From the NCBI GenBank assembly GCA_029961685.1, contig JARWKL010000011.1:6636501-6700500 (forward strand): a stretch of DNA of 64,000 bases, given 5' to 3'. The position numbers were made by a program, and so were the translations under genes. This document shows, piece after piece, positions 11,456 through 23,279 of the stretch. This DNA is from Aristolochia californica. Its lineage: Eukaryota > Streptophyta > Magnoliopsida > Piperales > Aristolochiaceae. The first letter of the stretch is position 1, and each line of letters opens with the position of its first letter. The notes beneath the pieces are model-generated. The model saw nothing but the letters and a program-made list of their open reading frames with translations, had not been told where the DNA came from and searched no databases.

Positions 11456-12613
11456 TTTTTTTTTTATAAAGATGCAATTCATTAAAAAGCAAAAAATTAC
11501 AAAGAGATAGGGAGCAGGTCCCTAACAACAAGATGTTGAAGAGATGCTCCCTGTTTGGCAAGCACATCTGCTGCCGAATTTGCAGATCTCGGAGTGTGAG
11601 ACCAAATACAAGAAAATAATGTGGTAATCTCTAAAATCTCTTGGAAAGTTTCACAATGCCTCATGGTGGAAAGGAAGTGCCACGGCCCCATTCAATGACT
11701 ACCTTGGAATCCCCTTCAATGTGAATTGGGCCACTACATTTATCTTTGAAAATCTGGAGCCCGTTGAGAAGACCATGAAGCTCTGTAGACATTGAGTCGG
11801 AGATGCCTAATGGACCTGCATAAGAAAAACACTGATTGCCAAATGAGTCCGAAATTACACCTCCGAAACCTGCGATCCCCGGATTACCGAGAGAAGAACC
11901 ATCAAAATTCAATTTTAAGTATCCAACCTCTGGGGGCGCCCACTCTTTCATAACTTGAATCTTGGTCCCCAAATGCATCCTTGCTAGATTGCTCCAGTTT
12001 TCACAAATAGAAGTGCCCTTGAAAGAGCAAAAAGGTTTTTTCGTCAAGAGCCAGGTGGATATTTGGCCCATCACTTTTTCCGCTACATTTTTCTCATATC
12101 CAAATTTAGCCTCGAACTGCCTCCTATTCCGTTCATTCCAAATCCCCCATGGCACAAAACTGACACATGCCGATAGCATCATTTTACCGAGCCCAGGAAG
12201 GGGATAACCATAGATTGACTTGCTAAAACTGAACAGATCTGCAGAGATACATATTTGCAAACCGAAATTGCAAAAGATAGAGGACCAAACCTTCCAAGAA
12301 TACGGGCATAATAACAGGGTATGGCTGGCGAATTCTTCTTCAATGTTACAAAAAGGACATAGCAAGTCTATTGAGGGATGACCCCTTCTTCGAAGCACAT
12401 CCGCTGTAAGGATCTTATTTTGGCAAGCTACATGAAGAATTTTACCTTTGGAGGGTAACAGAGACGCCACACAAAGTATATATCATGCTCGCTCTGCATT
12501 GAGTCCCAACCATTAATGTGTCTGTATGCAGATGCAACTGAGAATTTGCCGCTTTTGTCAGGCCACCAGATGAGCTTGTTTGCATTAGAAGGCCTCATCC
12601 TGACATGGTTCAA
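11455..12613 (-). pseudogene. Second L1-type LINE, minus strand, inserted in gypsy pol
   Basis: A T run at 11453-11464 is the minus-strand poly(A) end. On the minus strand 12428-12613 reads NKLIWWPDKSGKFSVASAYR (zf-RVT), and 11661-12470 is a 269-codon open frame. That frame holds the zf-RVT zinc ligands (LLCPFCNIEEEFASHTLLLC), then WNERNRRQFEAKF, then the RNase H core KLNFDGSSLGNPGIAGFGGV, ending IEGDSKVVIEW. 11497-11691 finishes RNase H (HTPRSANSAADVLAKQGA). The first half of ORF2 is absent. The empty site is preserved in the paralogous gypsy copy near 24790. Confidence 0.88.
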
Positions 12614-12624
12614 AGAAATTGTGA

Positions 12625-13990
12625 GAGGGTTCTCTCACAATTTCTGCTATCTCCTTTGCATGTTTCACTGGATTTGAGGAACTAGAACAAGAGATTCAGC
12701 AAGATGACGGCCTCCGAAAGATCCAGCAGGACTTGCTGGTAGATCACTCCAGCCATCCTTAGTACATGTTAATGGCTGTTTGATGTTCAAGAACCGCCTC
12801 GTCCTTCCTCCTTCCTCAACATGCATTCCACGCATACTCAAGGAATCTCGCTCCACCCCCTCAGGTGGCCATTCAAGATACCTTCGCAACTATAAGAAGC
12901 TCGCCAGAGTGAAACATTGACAGGTCTTAAAAGAGGCGTCCAATAGTTTGTGGAATCTTGTGAAGTTTGCCAAAGCAACAAGTACAATACCCTTACACCA
13001 GTGGGGTTGTTCCAACCGCTTCCTATTCCTCTACAAGTGTGAGAAGACATATCCCTCAATTTCTTAGGTGGGCTCCCCAAGGCTCACAACTTCAACACTA
13101 TTCTGATTGGTGTTGACTGGTTGACAAAGAACAGTCATTTCTTACTCCTCGGTCATCCCTATATGGCCAAAAAAGTTAATGCCCTGTTTGGCAAGGAAGT
13201 CATATGCCTACATGGGTTCACACAAACTGTTCATCAGCTACTTCTGGAAAGAACTTTTCAAGCACTCTGATACTGAACTTCGCATGAGAGCCACTTATCA
13301 TCCTCAGACAGACTGCCAAACTGAAGTAGTAAACCGCTGTTTGGCAACCTATCTCTGATGTTTCCTGGGGGACCATCCTAAATCCTGGCCCAAATGGACC
13401 CAGTGGACTGAACTTTGGTACAATACCACTTATCACCGAGCTGCAGGGATGACACCGTTCAAAGCTCTCTACAGAAGGGACCCTCCCTCCTTTTTCAAGT
13501 TCTTGGATTCCACATCACTGGTAGATGAAGTTAATTAACAGCTCTACGAGCAAGGGTAAATGCAGAATAAAGTCATATGCCCATCGCACAGACTTTGTCT
13601 ACCTCACGCTCCAGCCCTATTGCCTCAAGTCCTTGGCTACCAAACCCAATGAAAAGCACCTTCCATGATTCTATGTACCCTATCAAGTGCTGGAAACAAT
13701 TGGTGCAGTAGCCTACCGGTTAGACCTCCCACCTTACTCCAAAATCCACCCAGACTCCCATGTCAACCAGCTCAAGAAGTCCATACTTGCCCCACCTTCC
13801 TGCTAGCCATTGCCAGCTTGCCTCACAGAAATCTAACCCTCTCTGTCCAGCCCGCCCATGTCCTCAATATTTGGCAACTCCCTCGCCGGACCCTCATGGT
13901 ATTAATCCAATGGCTGGACCTTTCAGACTTCGAAGCCACTTGTAAACCATATCATGTTATCCAGTCCCAATTGCCTTCCTTCTGGTAGAA
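12625..13990 (+). pseudogene. Ty3/gypsy pol, part 3: integrase and chromodomain
   Basis: Frames read GLRKIQQDLLVDH (12690-12750), integrase-core pieces including VDWLTKNSHFL (about 13110-13145), then sequence ending in a chromodomain: [23 protein letters not shown] region at about 13680-13760, and IQWLDLSDFEATC at about 13900-13945 (family pattern VxWxGLxxxEATWE). The chromodomain marks the element as a chromovirus, a lineage whose integrase targets heterochromatin. Stops and shifts are frequent. The same segment recurs at 24800-25379 plus 27447-28300. A G-rich tract at about 13990-14020 may be the polypurine tract. Confidence 0.8.
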
Positions 13991-13999
13991 GAGGAGCGG

Positions 14000-14280
14000 G
14001 GGGAAGGTTGGGGAGTGCACTGATGGACTCTTGATAACCCAAGTCTATAGAAAAGAGGGAATACAGCAACTGGAGGACATATAGGAGGAACTAAGGTGCC
14101 CACGGAAGAGGTTCCACATGGTAGCACCAGTACTGTCCTCTAGGAGATAGTTAGTTACGGGCAACTAAAGGAAGGAATAAGGGGGTGGCAGAGGGGTACA
14201 GCAGGGGTTATGAAAATACAAGGGAGTTACGGGGATGAGCTAGACCCTCGAAGTTTAGAAGAGCACTGCATAGAAGGAAC
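14000..14280. other. Probable gypsy 3' LTR remnant
   Basis: The stretch follows a purine-rich tract (about 13987-14015) at the end of the chromovirus pol and has no coding content. A TGCACTGATGG start directly after the tract may be the LTR border. No second LTR was found, so the boundary is a guess. Confidence 0.35.
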
Positions 14281-14284
14281 CAGA

Positions 14285-15000
14285 GAAGGTAGAAGCTGCT
14301 TCTGATCCAAGAGGTCGTCTATTTCTGGAGCTTCGGCATGGGATCCATCAGTTTCACTATATTGACAGGTGTCATACTTGTCAATTTTCAAACGGTAATG
14401 CTACCAATGCTGGACTTTATTAACCTCTGCCTACACTCGAGGAGCCTTGGACAGATTTAAGCATGGATTTTGTTCTGGACAAAAAGATCATTGGACTCAG
14501 TTTTGTAGTCATGAAAGGATTTTTAAATGAAACACATTTCATTGTTGAGTAAAAGGACTGCAGAAGTCTCACATATTGCTTGCTTGTTTTTCAAATAAGG
14601 AGTTTGTTGCATGGGATGTCACAACCAATCACTTCTGACAAGGATACCACATACATCAGTCCCTTTTGGAGGAGCTCATGCAAGTTACAGCATACTAAAC
14701 CAAATATTAGCAGTGCCTACCACACGCAAACTGATGGGCAGACTGAAATGGTCAATTGTATCCATGGAAATTTACAACTGAGCTTTATTGGAGATCATCC
14801 TAAGATCTGGGATTTACTGTTCCTTTTTCTGAATATTCCTTCAAGGTCCACAAGTCTATATATATGTCTACATCTTTTAAAAGTCGTAATTGGTAGAAAC
14901 ACAAATGCAGTGTCTCATTTCAGTGTTGTATAGAGACTTCAAAAGGTCAACAGTTTTATCCCAAAAGAAGCACATAGAAGCATCCCACAAAGACATCCTA
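14285..15000 (+). pseudogene. Another Ty3/gypsy integrase fragment
   Basis: Frames include CHTCQFSK-like zinc-binding sequence (about 14370-14400) and EEPWTDLSMDFVL (about 14440-14475). The 14580-14933 frame carries TSDKDTTYISPFWR, SSAYHTQTDGQTEMVN and IGDHPKIW, the end of a gypsy integrase core (family pattern DRDxxFxSxFW...TAYHPQTDGQTE). It diverges from the neighbouring copy and probably comes from a different element. The order zinc finger, D, D, E region is intact, but stops break the frame. Confidence 0.82.
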
Positions 15001-15318
15001 TAAAAGCTTAACATAAGTATATAGTACATAGGATTTTACTGTCAGCTTTGTTCGGTGTCAATCTCCGTGCACCTGATCAATCTTATTTCACCGAGTCTGC
15101 TTATTCAGAATGATTTGCATACTGCTTAGCAACTTAACCAAACAATTTGAGGACACAATCACATTACTTCCCACTGTATTGAGCAACACTTCTATTTAAG
15201 AGCTGAAGTTAAGTTTACATGGTACATATTGAAGATGACTATCAACTAAGGCATAAATGAGTAAAAAAACCAAGAACATAAGAATAAATAATAACACCTG
15301 AAGCTTGGAAGACCTTTA
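15000..15318. other. 3' flank of the glyoxalase gene
   Basis: No gene is visible. It should hold the glyoxalase I 3' UTR and polyadenylation site on the minus strand, but I could not pick a clear signal. Confidence 0.4.
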
Positions 15319-18300
15319 CTAAGATGCATCTGAAGAGATGTGCCCAATTCCGTTAAGATCAAATATTTCAATCCAATAACCATCAGGGTCCTTTATAAAG
15401 GCCAGCCCTTTCATTTTGCCTGCAATCAGACAAATCTCCATTTTAGTCCTCATAGATAACAGCGAAGAAAGAGATTTCATGGAGAAATAAGAGAAAGAAA
15501 GGTGAAAAAAGAGGAGGAAGGAAAGCAACACACGCTGCATTGGATTTCGTGCCAGAAAAGCACGAGCTCCCTTCTTTTCTTTCAGGGTTAAGTGGAAATT
15601 TACATAAAGGATAAAAATGCCCCTAGATACAAAAAGTCATATATCTCCTTAGAATACAACCCTAATATGAATGAAATTTGAAACATAAGACTATAAGAAC
15701 ATTATCTATATAGTAGACATAAACTATGATAAAACATGATATGTGAAATGACCAAAATACCCTGGACTAATATTTTAACAATTACCATGTTTGGCTTTTC
15801 TTTATAATAAAAAAAAGTTACAAGTTTTTCTTCTTTTGGAATATTGGTTCTCATAGACTACACCTACCCCTTGGAGAGACCGGATACCCAAGATCTCATA
15901 TTAGAAACACTGCCATGCAGCCACCAAGCCAAATGACCAATCCACAAAAAAGAACTACAACATTTTTTTTTGAATAATGTAAAATAAATAAAGACAAAAA
16001 GCCTCACAAATACACAGTTCAGTTAACTCACAAATTCTTTACATACACACAAGAGAAAGTGAGAATTGCACCCAACACATCAAATTAAAACCCCCCACGT
16101 GGCTATTGAGCCAAAGACTTAAATAGGTACTCAAAACAGTATTCTTAAAAGCATCTAATAGATATTTTATCCATGTATTTCTAGGGGAAGAGAGAGGGAG
16201 GAGAGAGAAAGAAAGATTACCATCAACTGGTTTCTTCACAAACTCCACCCCTAACTGTTCAAAACGCTCACAGGCCTTGTATACGTCATCAACAGTAATG
16301 CCTATATGTCCTGAAACCAAAACAGATCACAAACCAAGGATTAGTGTTGATCCCAGATTTCAAACACTTAACTTTGATTTCACTATTTGTAGTTCTAATA
16401 CAGTCATATTTTCAGAAAGCTAGTTGTACATGGAACTTCATACCGAAGCCACGAGGGTCAGAGTTGCCGTTGTGGTAACCTTTGAATTCGGGATCACTTT
16501 CAGTTCCCCAGTTACTAAAAGTATTGAGAAAGAAGTACCATCAGGGAAAAAATTCAGACTTAAATAATAATTTTAAAAATTGAAGATATAACAGGTCCCG
16601 GATGTCCTTACTGCGTAAGCTCAATAGTGGCCTTCTGGCTGAAAGTCCAAACTGTTCTATCTGATGGAATAGTAGGAGCTGCTGCTGGATTCTATTAATG
16701 AAAATTTGACCACAATCGTTTACTTGTGGACAACAAGACAATGGATACACTAATAAGCCTATTCTAGAAACAACATTATATAGAATTTACCTCATACCCC
16801 ATAAAGTACAAGCTGAACTTCATTTCTGGGAAATCCAACCTCTTCAGTAACCTAGATATTTTCGACACAAATGAGAGGATTATGAGGTAGTACTAATTCC
16901 TTGTGATACAGGGCATGCATCTGATTGACTTTTGATGCCAGTATACTAGATAGGAGTGTAAAAGACAAAACTTTGAAACCAAAAATGAGTTTCCCACGGG
17001 TAGAGTGACACTCATAAAAAGGGCCATGCAAAACAACTTCCAGATAGAAACAGGAGTTGCAATCCACAGTCCATAAGCATACAAGATATCCACTGAAGCA
17101 ATAGTTGATTTTGAACTGACATAGATTATCCTTCACAAAAATCAGGTTTGTGTATCATTACATCATCATACAATCAATGGGTTTTCCATGGCCCCATTTG
17201 GTATCTGGTCTAACAATCTATCAAATCTCATTTAAAATAGATCCAAGTTATGGTAATCAGTATAATGTGGACAATTTACCATTATATGCATTATAACTAA
17301 TTAATGATTTGTTCCACATGATGGAAATTTTGCACACAAGCCATCGCTCCCTAACTCCATTTAAATTTAAAAAAAGTGTCTGTCAATAATCTTTGATACC
17401 AACAAGATAAGCAACCACACAGAACTCAGTAATACAGAGGAGGATTTATATTCACTCTGTTGAATTACAGATGATGGTCTTCAGAAAAATATAGAAAAGG
17501 CAAATTTAAAACTTACGTCATGCCCAAAACACGGGAGTAAAAGTCAAGGCTGACTTTGGGATCTTTAATTCGAAACATCTGCAAACCCAAGTCAGCTGTT
17601 AGTTATGTACGAGAGGAAATAATTAAGAGGCATGGAAACATTTAAAGCATGTTTTTTCCCCTTGATTACATCATCTGACTATTTCTTTCTTTTCCTATGT
17701 TTACATATATATCTTATCCTTAATCTATACACAAGAAATTCTCATGAGATTGTTATAAGGAGATCAATATGGCCTCACAAAGGATACAAAATATTAGGGC
17801 TTTAAATATGAAAGTAATGAAAGATAACATATTTTCAGCACTAGAGTTATTAAGGATGGCATCTATTTTCTTTTACCCAAGGATGCAGTAGAGATGAATA
17901 GACTCCAAACAACAAGAAAACATAAAAAGCGACAATAAAAAGTCTAATTGGCTGGCTGAAATAGATTCAGCCCCTTTTACCAAATGGTAAAGCCAATGCT
18001 AGGAGTAAGGCACCCAGATCAGCAATTCAAAGCAACAGAAAAGACCGTCTATGATTCCCCGCAGATGGAAGGGTCAATCTTAACCAAGTTGAAGTAAACA
18101 TTGGACTAAGAGGGGGGAGGGGGGGTGTGAAAGTAAAAGTAATAGTGAATTACTTTTTTTTATTAGTGTGCTCAAAGGAAAGTACAGTGTAAAATACTTT
18201 CTTGTATTAGTGTGCACAATGAAAAATTTAGTGGAAAGTGAAGAATGAGTTTATTAATAAAATACTCTGATAGATTTAAATTTATTAAGATAGTTTTATT

Positions 18301-20186
18301 TAACTTTTTAATCAACAAAATAAGATAAATAATTAAAAAATTTATATAAAAATATTCAATTAATTAAATATAAAAAATAATATACCTAAACAAACATGGT
18401 TACTTTTATAATGTCTAGATACTTAATCAAATTCTTACTTTTACAATGTCTAAATTATCACTCTTAAATTAGTAATTCAATAACTATTAAATTTAATGAA
18501 TATAACCAATAAATAAATAGGGTATTTTATCAATAAAATAATAACCCAGTAATACCATTCACAAAAAAAGGATCTAGATAAAGGATAAGGTAACCCAAAA
18601 AAAAAAAAAAAAAGGATAACATTCACAATGATAAACTCTACTAATAACCTCCATAATTTTTTAAACTTTATTACAGGGAGCTGCATTTCCATTCTTAAAT
18701 GATTCAACAAGATGATAAGCGAAGTAGACTAACTAATAGAAAAATAAAAAGAATGGCATCAAATAAAACATCAAGAATCGAATTAAATAGTTTTAGCGAT
18801 GGCTTCCTCCCAAAATGACAAACTGAATCAAGCACCCCAATAGCTTTCTTCACCTTTCCTGTGCGGCCATACCCTCTGACAATTATGAGAAATATGGCTT
18901 CATCAGGCAGTGAACCCATTGTGCTTGGCATTTCCTCGAGAAGATTATCTACATTCTGCAACTGACGAAAAGCACTAAGCTTTTGTATCACTGCCTTTGT
19001 AGGTGGATTGATTGTGTCGAAAATTGGGAATCCCAGATGCACATCTAAATGTTTTGAGGGCTTCAGCTGCAGATTTCTGTTGAAGGATGAGATGGTAAGA
19101 GTTGGAAACGTAGAAAACACAAAACACCGCAAAGGTGATCAAAGTCTCTGATACAAAGCTTCTTCCACTCGGTGCTCTGCAAATTTCCGGAAACCCAGCA
19201 GCCAGTTTCTGGAGTATGAGCAAACCGGCTCTGGTAATGAGCTTCTTCCGCCTCGGTGCTCTGCAAATTGAGCCAGCGCTTGCAAACAAGGCCAAAGGCA
19301 TCCTTATCCTTCTGGGTATCCAACTTGGAAAAAAATCGCCCCAAGCTCGTCTTCCATCAAGAATTCGTTGATGCAGACAGTAACCCTGCCATGTTCAGCT
19401 TTCTGGACTTTTGCCATTGGAGTATAGACAAAAGGAGACTAAAGGGGAACCTTGATCTATCTCCAGAAGATGAAGAATGACAAGACGAGCTAGAAGAAGA
19501 AAGAGGAAAAGAGGAGTCTCAACGTCAAGCGTCGAGTGAAAGGACGAGTGAAAGTGAATTCACTGGTCTCGTGGAGTGAAGTACCTGTGTAATCACTCTC
19601 ACTTTCCACTTACACAACGCACTAACGCTTTTGGAGCCACTTTCCCTCGTGAAAGTTCACTTACACAGTACACTAACAGGCCCAAGGGAAAAAAGTTTAT
19701 ATCCATTTCTCTGTTCCCTCTTTCTGTATGAATCTACTTACACGATGAGGTCTGAATTTTAGCAAAGATATATTACATAATAGTTCCTCTGTGGACTTGC
19801 TAGGTCAAAGCTTCAAACAACGAAAAGGTGATCAGAAAGGATAAAAGGAGCATAAGACTTACTGTCTGCTGCATGAAGTATCCTTTAGTCGCTTCATCCG
19901 GCGCGACACAAAGTCCCGGATTGTTAGATGAAGATTCTTTCAACTCAGAAGCCATTGAACTGGATCGGGAAAAGAGCAACCGGAAGTTACGAGAAGCCTG
20001 CAGCACAAATAAGCATCAATTGATCCTGGTAAAAGAAGGGAAAAAAGAAAAAAACGGGGAGAGAGAGAGAGAGAGAGAGACCTTAGACTGTATGTTGGAG
20101 TTGAAAATGGGAATACGGTTCGAAGGGCTCTGGAAGGGAAGACGGAGAGAATTACGACAGAAAGAGGATAAGATTATGGAAGCCAT
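15319..20186 (-). CDS. GLX1: Glyoxalase I (lactoylglutathione lyase), 8 coding exons
   Basis: Converts the hemithioacetal of methylglyoxal and glutathione to S-D-lactoylglutathione, the first step of methylglyoxal detoxification. Exons on the minus strand: 20082-20186, 19863-19997, 17517-17578, 16791-16851, 16612-16691, 16444-16514, 16221-16310, 15319-15419. All have GT-AG introns and phases agree, giving 705 nt and 234 residues. Expected metal ligands of the eukaryotic single-domain family are present: QQT (78-80), Glu145 in TIELT, His173 in GHIGI, Glu219 in WIEIF. MFRIKDP and SRVLGM are also typical. The first exon looks like an organelle transit peptide. The in-frame Met50 (MASELKESS) would start a 185-residue form without it, so alternative starts could give two locations. 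Intron 2 (2.28 kb) holds a transposon, and a GA repeat touches the donor of intron 1. Confidence 0.95.
18765..19132 (-). pseudogene. PPR-protein fragment
   Basis: A minus-strand frame of about 120 codons begins with a targeting-like stretch. It then has [20 protein letters not shown] and [19 protein letters not shown], followed by [13 protein letters not shown]. The spacing of these helix pairs resembles pentatricopeptide repeats (about 35 residues each, RNA-binding, organellar). It stops after about three repeats, whereas complete PPR proteins are much longer. It shares orientation with the F-box fragment immediately upstream. Confidence 0.6.
19170..19372 (-). pseudogene. F-box/LRR protein N-terminal fragment
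   Basis: Minus-strand frames read [11 protein letters not shown] (from 19372), then after a one-base shift in a T run [20 protein letters not shown] (about 19270-19335), then WLNLQSTE, and in another frame [19 protein letters not shown]. This matches the start of plant F-box/LRR proteins, where the F-box binds SKP1 in SCF ubiquitin ligases. Only about 70 residues are present, with at least two frameshifts and no LRRs. It is a captured or duplicated fragment, not a gene. Confidence 0.65.
20059..20080 (+). repeat. (GA)n microsatellite touching the intron 1 donor of glyoxalase I
   Basis: About eleven GA units, read as CT on the coding strand, begin right at the GT donor (AAG|GTCTCT...). They form much of the 84-nt intron (19998-20081). 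Confidence 0.9.
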
Positions 20187-22555
20187 GACGTTTTATATTA
20201 GAATTCGGTTTGTATAAGGGTCCAGTTCGTCCCCCAATCCCGGCAAGACGATCCCGAAGCGGAAAACAGGCCGTGCCAGTGAGTGAAGACTCCCACAAAT
20301 ACGTGAGATCGATCATTCAGAGCTAATGGCTAAGGGCATCCAACAAAAAAAAAAAAAAAAAATCAAGAGGAACCACGCACCCATGCATTCCCTAATAAAA
20401 GGGGCTCAAATCCGTTGAAACGACTGGAATAGTTAATGAAAGTTTGCCATATAAGAAAAGAAAGATCATGTAGGAATGAGGCTCAATAAAAGCAACAGAA
20501 AATTCCAGCATTATTAAAAATCATGTTAGACAAATTTGAGGTAAAAATGCTTTTATTAAGGGATCAAAGTAGCAGGCCACAATATAATCAACCTTTTCTT
20601 CTCCATTTTGATTGATTTATTTTTCTCTAAATACTTAAATTATCTATTACTCTAATGTAAATTTTAAAATTTTGTTTGAATTTTTGTGCTTAGGCCCTAT
20701 GAAGGATTTAATATTAAACTATTTTCAATCATATTTAAAAAAAATTATAATTAATTATAACCCTACATATCTAATCCGGTTTAGTTTAAATTAAATTTTA
20801 TGCTTTCTTTCTTGAAAAAAAATTATGTGCTCATGTGCATGTGGTTTGATATAACCAATAGGAGACAAGGTATCAAAATAGATGATTGGTTTATCAATGT
20901 CAATACCTAAAGGACATGGTGCAATAGTGCCAGAGTGTGGTTATGATAAATCTATTTGATGTGTTAGATAAATAATTAATCATAGTTGATGAAACAACTG
21001 CATGCCAATAGGAGTTGTCAAATGCTAATCTCCATATTGACCAAGTGAACAATGATATTGGGCCCTTGACTAGGTCAAAGGTTCCTCCAAATTGTATCAA
21101 GTGGTACAAAATAAAAACAATAAAGAAGATGTAGATGAAGAAGACGAGGTTGAGGTAAAAAAATGAGTACAATGAAGAAAAAGAGGGAGAAGAAGAGGTG
21201 GAAGAAGAGGGGGACAAAGGTGATGAGGAAATGCAATTAGACAATAATGAATCTGAATAATTTTCCTAAGGAAGCAATGTTAGTTATGTCAAATAGACCG
21301 GTATGACTAATTAAGAATATAATCTTGTGGTCAAATGGTGAAACATTCATGATGCTCGATTTGAGGACGATTTGGTTTTACATTATTGCAATAAGTTGAA
21401 GGAACAAACACAACCAATTCCATCAAAGAAAGGAAGAACGCACAAACAAACAAAAAAAGCCTAGCAAAATTATTACAAAGTACCGTCAAACCGAATTTTG
21501 CCAACTATTTTGTCCCAAACAAGCGCACAATGGAACAATACTCTATGGGGGAGTTAGTCAACAAACATAAAATTTGAAGTTCATCTTTCATCTCCTGCTT
21601 CAAAATCATTTAATTCATCTACATTAACTTCATCTTCAAATTGGGTGTTAGTGTGGACGAGTTCATGTGCACTGAAAAACAGTTTCCAGTGTTAGTGCCC
21701 CAAAATGAGAAAAATATGAAAAATAAGAGAATTAGTAACTTGTAATAGTATAGTTAATTAAAATATAATACTTAAATATTAAATAAGTTAAAATAAACAT
21801 TATTACTACACGAATAACTAATTTAATGCATAACTAAAATATATTAATATACTAATTAATTGAATTACATATTATATTATTTAATGATTGCTCTTTATTG
21901 TACATTAATATAGTAATTATGTGAGCCAATTAACTGTGCACATGATTAATTACAAAAAATAAATAAATAACGTTAAAAATAACATAAACGAATATAATAA
22001 GTTTAGTTATTAATTTATTGATAATATATGGTATACTTTAACATAAAAAAGGCATGATTAAAAAGGAAAAATCTATTAAATGCAAACTTGCAAACTTTAA
22101 TACACTATATATTTTTACGTATTATTAATTAATAATATTTTTCCTTTAAATTTAAAACCATTGATTTTATTAATTATAAAAATGGGTTAATTAAACCAAA
22201 ATAATTGATCAAATGCTTGAGTTAACAATATTTTCATTATCACTATTAAATCACAAATACAATACAGTAATTAAAATTTTTAATATAATTAATAAATAAA
22301 TAATTATTTTATTAATAACACAAGATGGATTTTTTACACGGTATTAATTAATAATATATTTCCACAAAATTAAAAATAATTGATTAATCAAATGCATACT
22401 TTAACTATATTTTATTTACTAGACTTAAATATCATGTTTAATATAGTAATAAAATTTTAAAAATATATTAAATAAATAAATATACCACTTTATTAATAAC
22501 CCAAGAAAGATTATTCAAATAACGAGTTCGTGCCTTTAATATTAAAATCATCAAG
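20187..22555. other. Upstream flank of glyoxalase I and AT-rich intergenic DNA
   Basis: 20187-20340 should hold the glyoxalase 5' UTR and core promoter, but no clear TATA box could be fixed. An A run lies at 20343-20361. At about 21115-21240 the plus strand is purine-rich and would encode an acidic D/E-rich tail, perhaps the end of a transposase-like gene, but nothing upstream supports it. 21700-22560 is extremely AT-rich (ATTAATTAATA-type) and without genes. Confidence 0.4.
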
Positions 22556-22559
22556 TTAC

Positions 22560-23279
22560 AAGTTTAGTATATATGAACGACAAATATTCAAAAGCAATAA
22601 GATACAACCATCATTTATCATTCCACATGGAAGTCGTTATGACATCTCAAAATTATGCAGCTCTTGTGGATTCTAATGCACGCTGCCTCCGAAAGCTTGT
22701 TACTTGGCTACCCTCATCCTCAAGACCATCACTAATGTCGATGTCTGTATCATCCATTGCACTTAATTGGACCGCATCACCTCTCCACCAACCTCGCCAC
22801 CTGAATCATCATCTTCCAAGTCAAATAAATCATTGTAATCCTCTCCACGTATATAATTGTGCAATATGCAACGAACAATTACAATTTTTGTCTGGATCTT
22901 AAAAGGAAATGGAGGAGCGCGTTTCAACATTAGAAATCGAGATTTTAAAGCACCAAAAGTTTACTCAATAGTATTCCGCAAATATGAGTGTCTTCGGTTG
23001 AATAATTCTTTTTTATTTGTAGGAATATTATCTCCAAATTCTTGCAGATGATACCGAGTTCCTCGATATGGAGCCAAAAATCCCGAAAGATCACCACTCA
23101 ATTAGGCTCGTACCGTTCAAACCCTTTTTGCTTGGTCTCTTCCTCTTTTGCTTCTCATCTTCTTCTTTCTTCCTCTCGCTCTCCCTTTCTTCCTCTAACT
23201 GCAAACTCATCTGCAGCGCCAACACAAACCGAACAAAAAGCAAGTTAAGACTTGCTCGTTAAGGTAGTTCCGATGATTC
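22560..23279 (-). pseudogene. PIF/Harbinger transposase remnant, copy A
   Basis: It matches copy B (28306-28835) over about 590 bp in the same orientation. In copy B the minus strand reads RNTIEQTFGVLKSRFLMLKG and then KIIIVYCILHNYI. These are C-terminal signatures of Harbinger-type DDE transposases (pattern R-N-x-I-E-R-x-F-G-V-x-K-x-R-F ... CCxLHN), DNA-cutting enzymes of a cut-and-paste superfamily. Here the frame is shifted and interrupted. The copy ends in ATGTTCCACTGG at 23279, where LINE sequence starts. Confidence 0.65.

Larger units (their letters stand above)
18163..19680 (-). mobile_element. Probable gene-capturing TIR transposon in glyoxalase intron 2
   Basis: The ends share inverted sequence. 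The left end (about 18163-18245) has ATTAGTGTGCTC and, further in, ATTAGTGTGCAC followed by TTTAGTGGAAAGTGA. The reverse complement of the right end (about 19550-19680) has GTTAGTGTACTG and, further in, GTTAGTGCGTTGTGTAAGTG followed by GAAAGTGAGAG. Between them lie fragments of two unrelated host genes (F-box and PPR) in the same orientation and no transposase. That pattern is known from Pack-type DNA transposons. I could not find a clear target duplication, so the ends are approximate and the superfamily is open. Confidence 0.5.

Noticed and set aside
19828..20217. 129-codon plus-strand frame over glyoxalase exons 1-2
   Set aside because: It is the complementary shadow of two real minus-strand exons and runs through the GA microsatellite.
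20900..21244. 114-codon minus-strand frame rich in Ser/Phe
   Set aside because: It is the complement of a purine-rich, acidic-coding low-complexity stretch with no homology that I can recognise.
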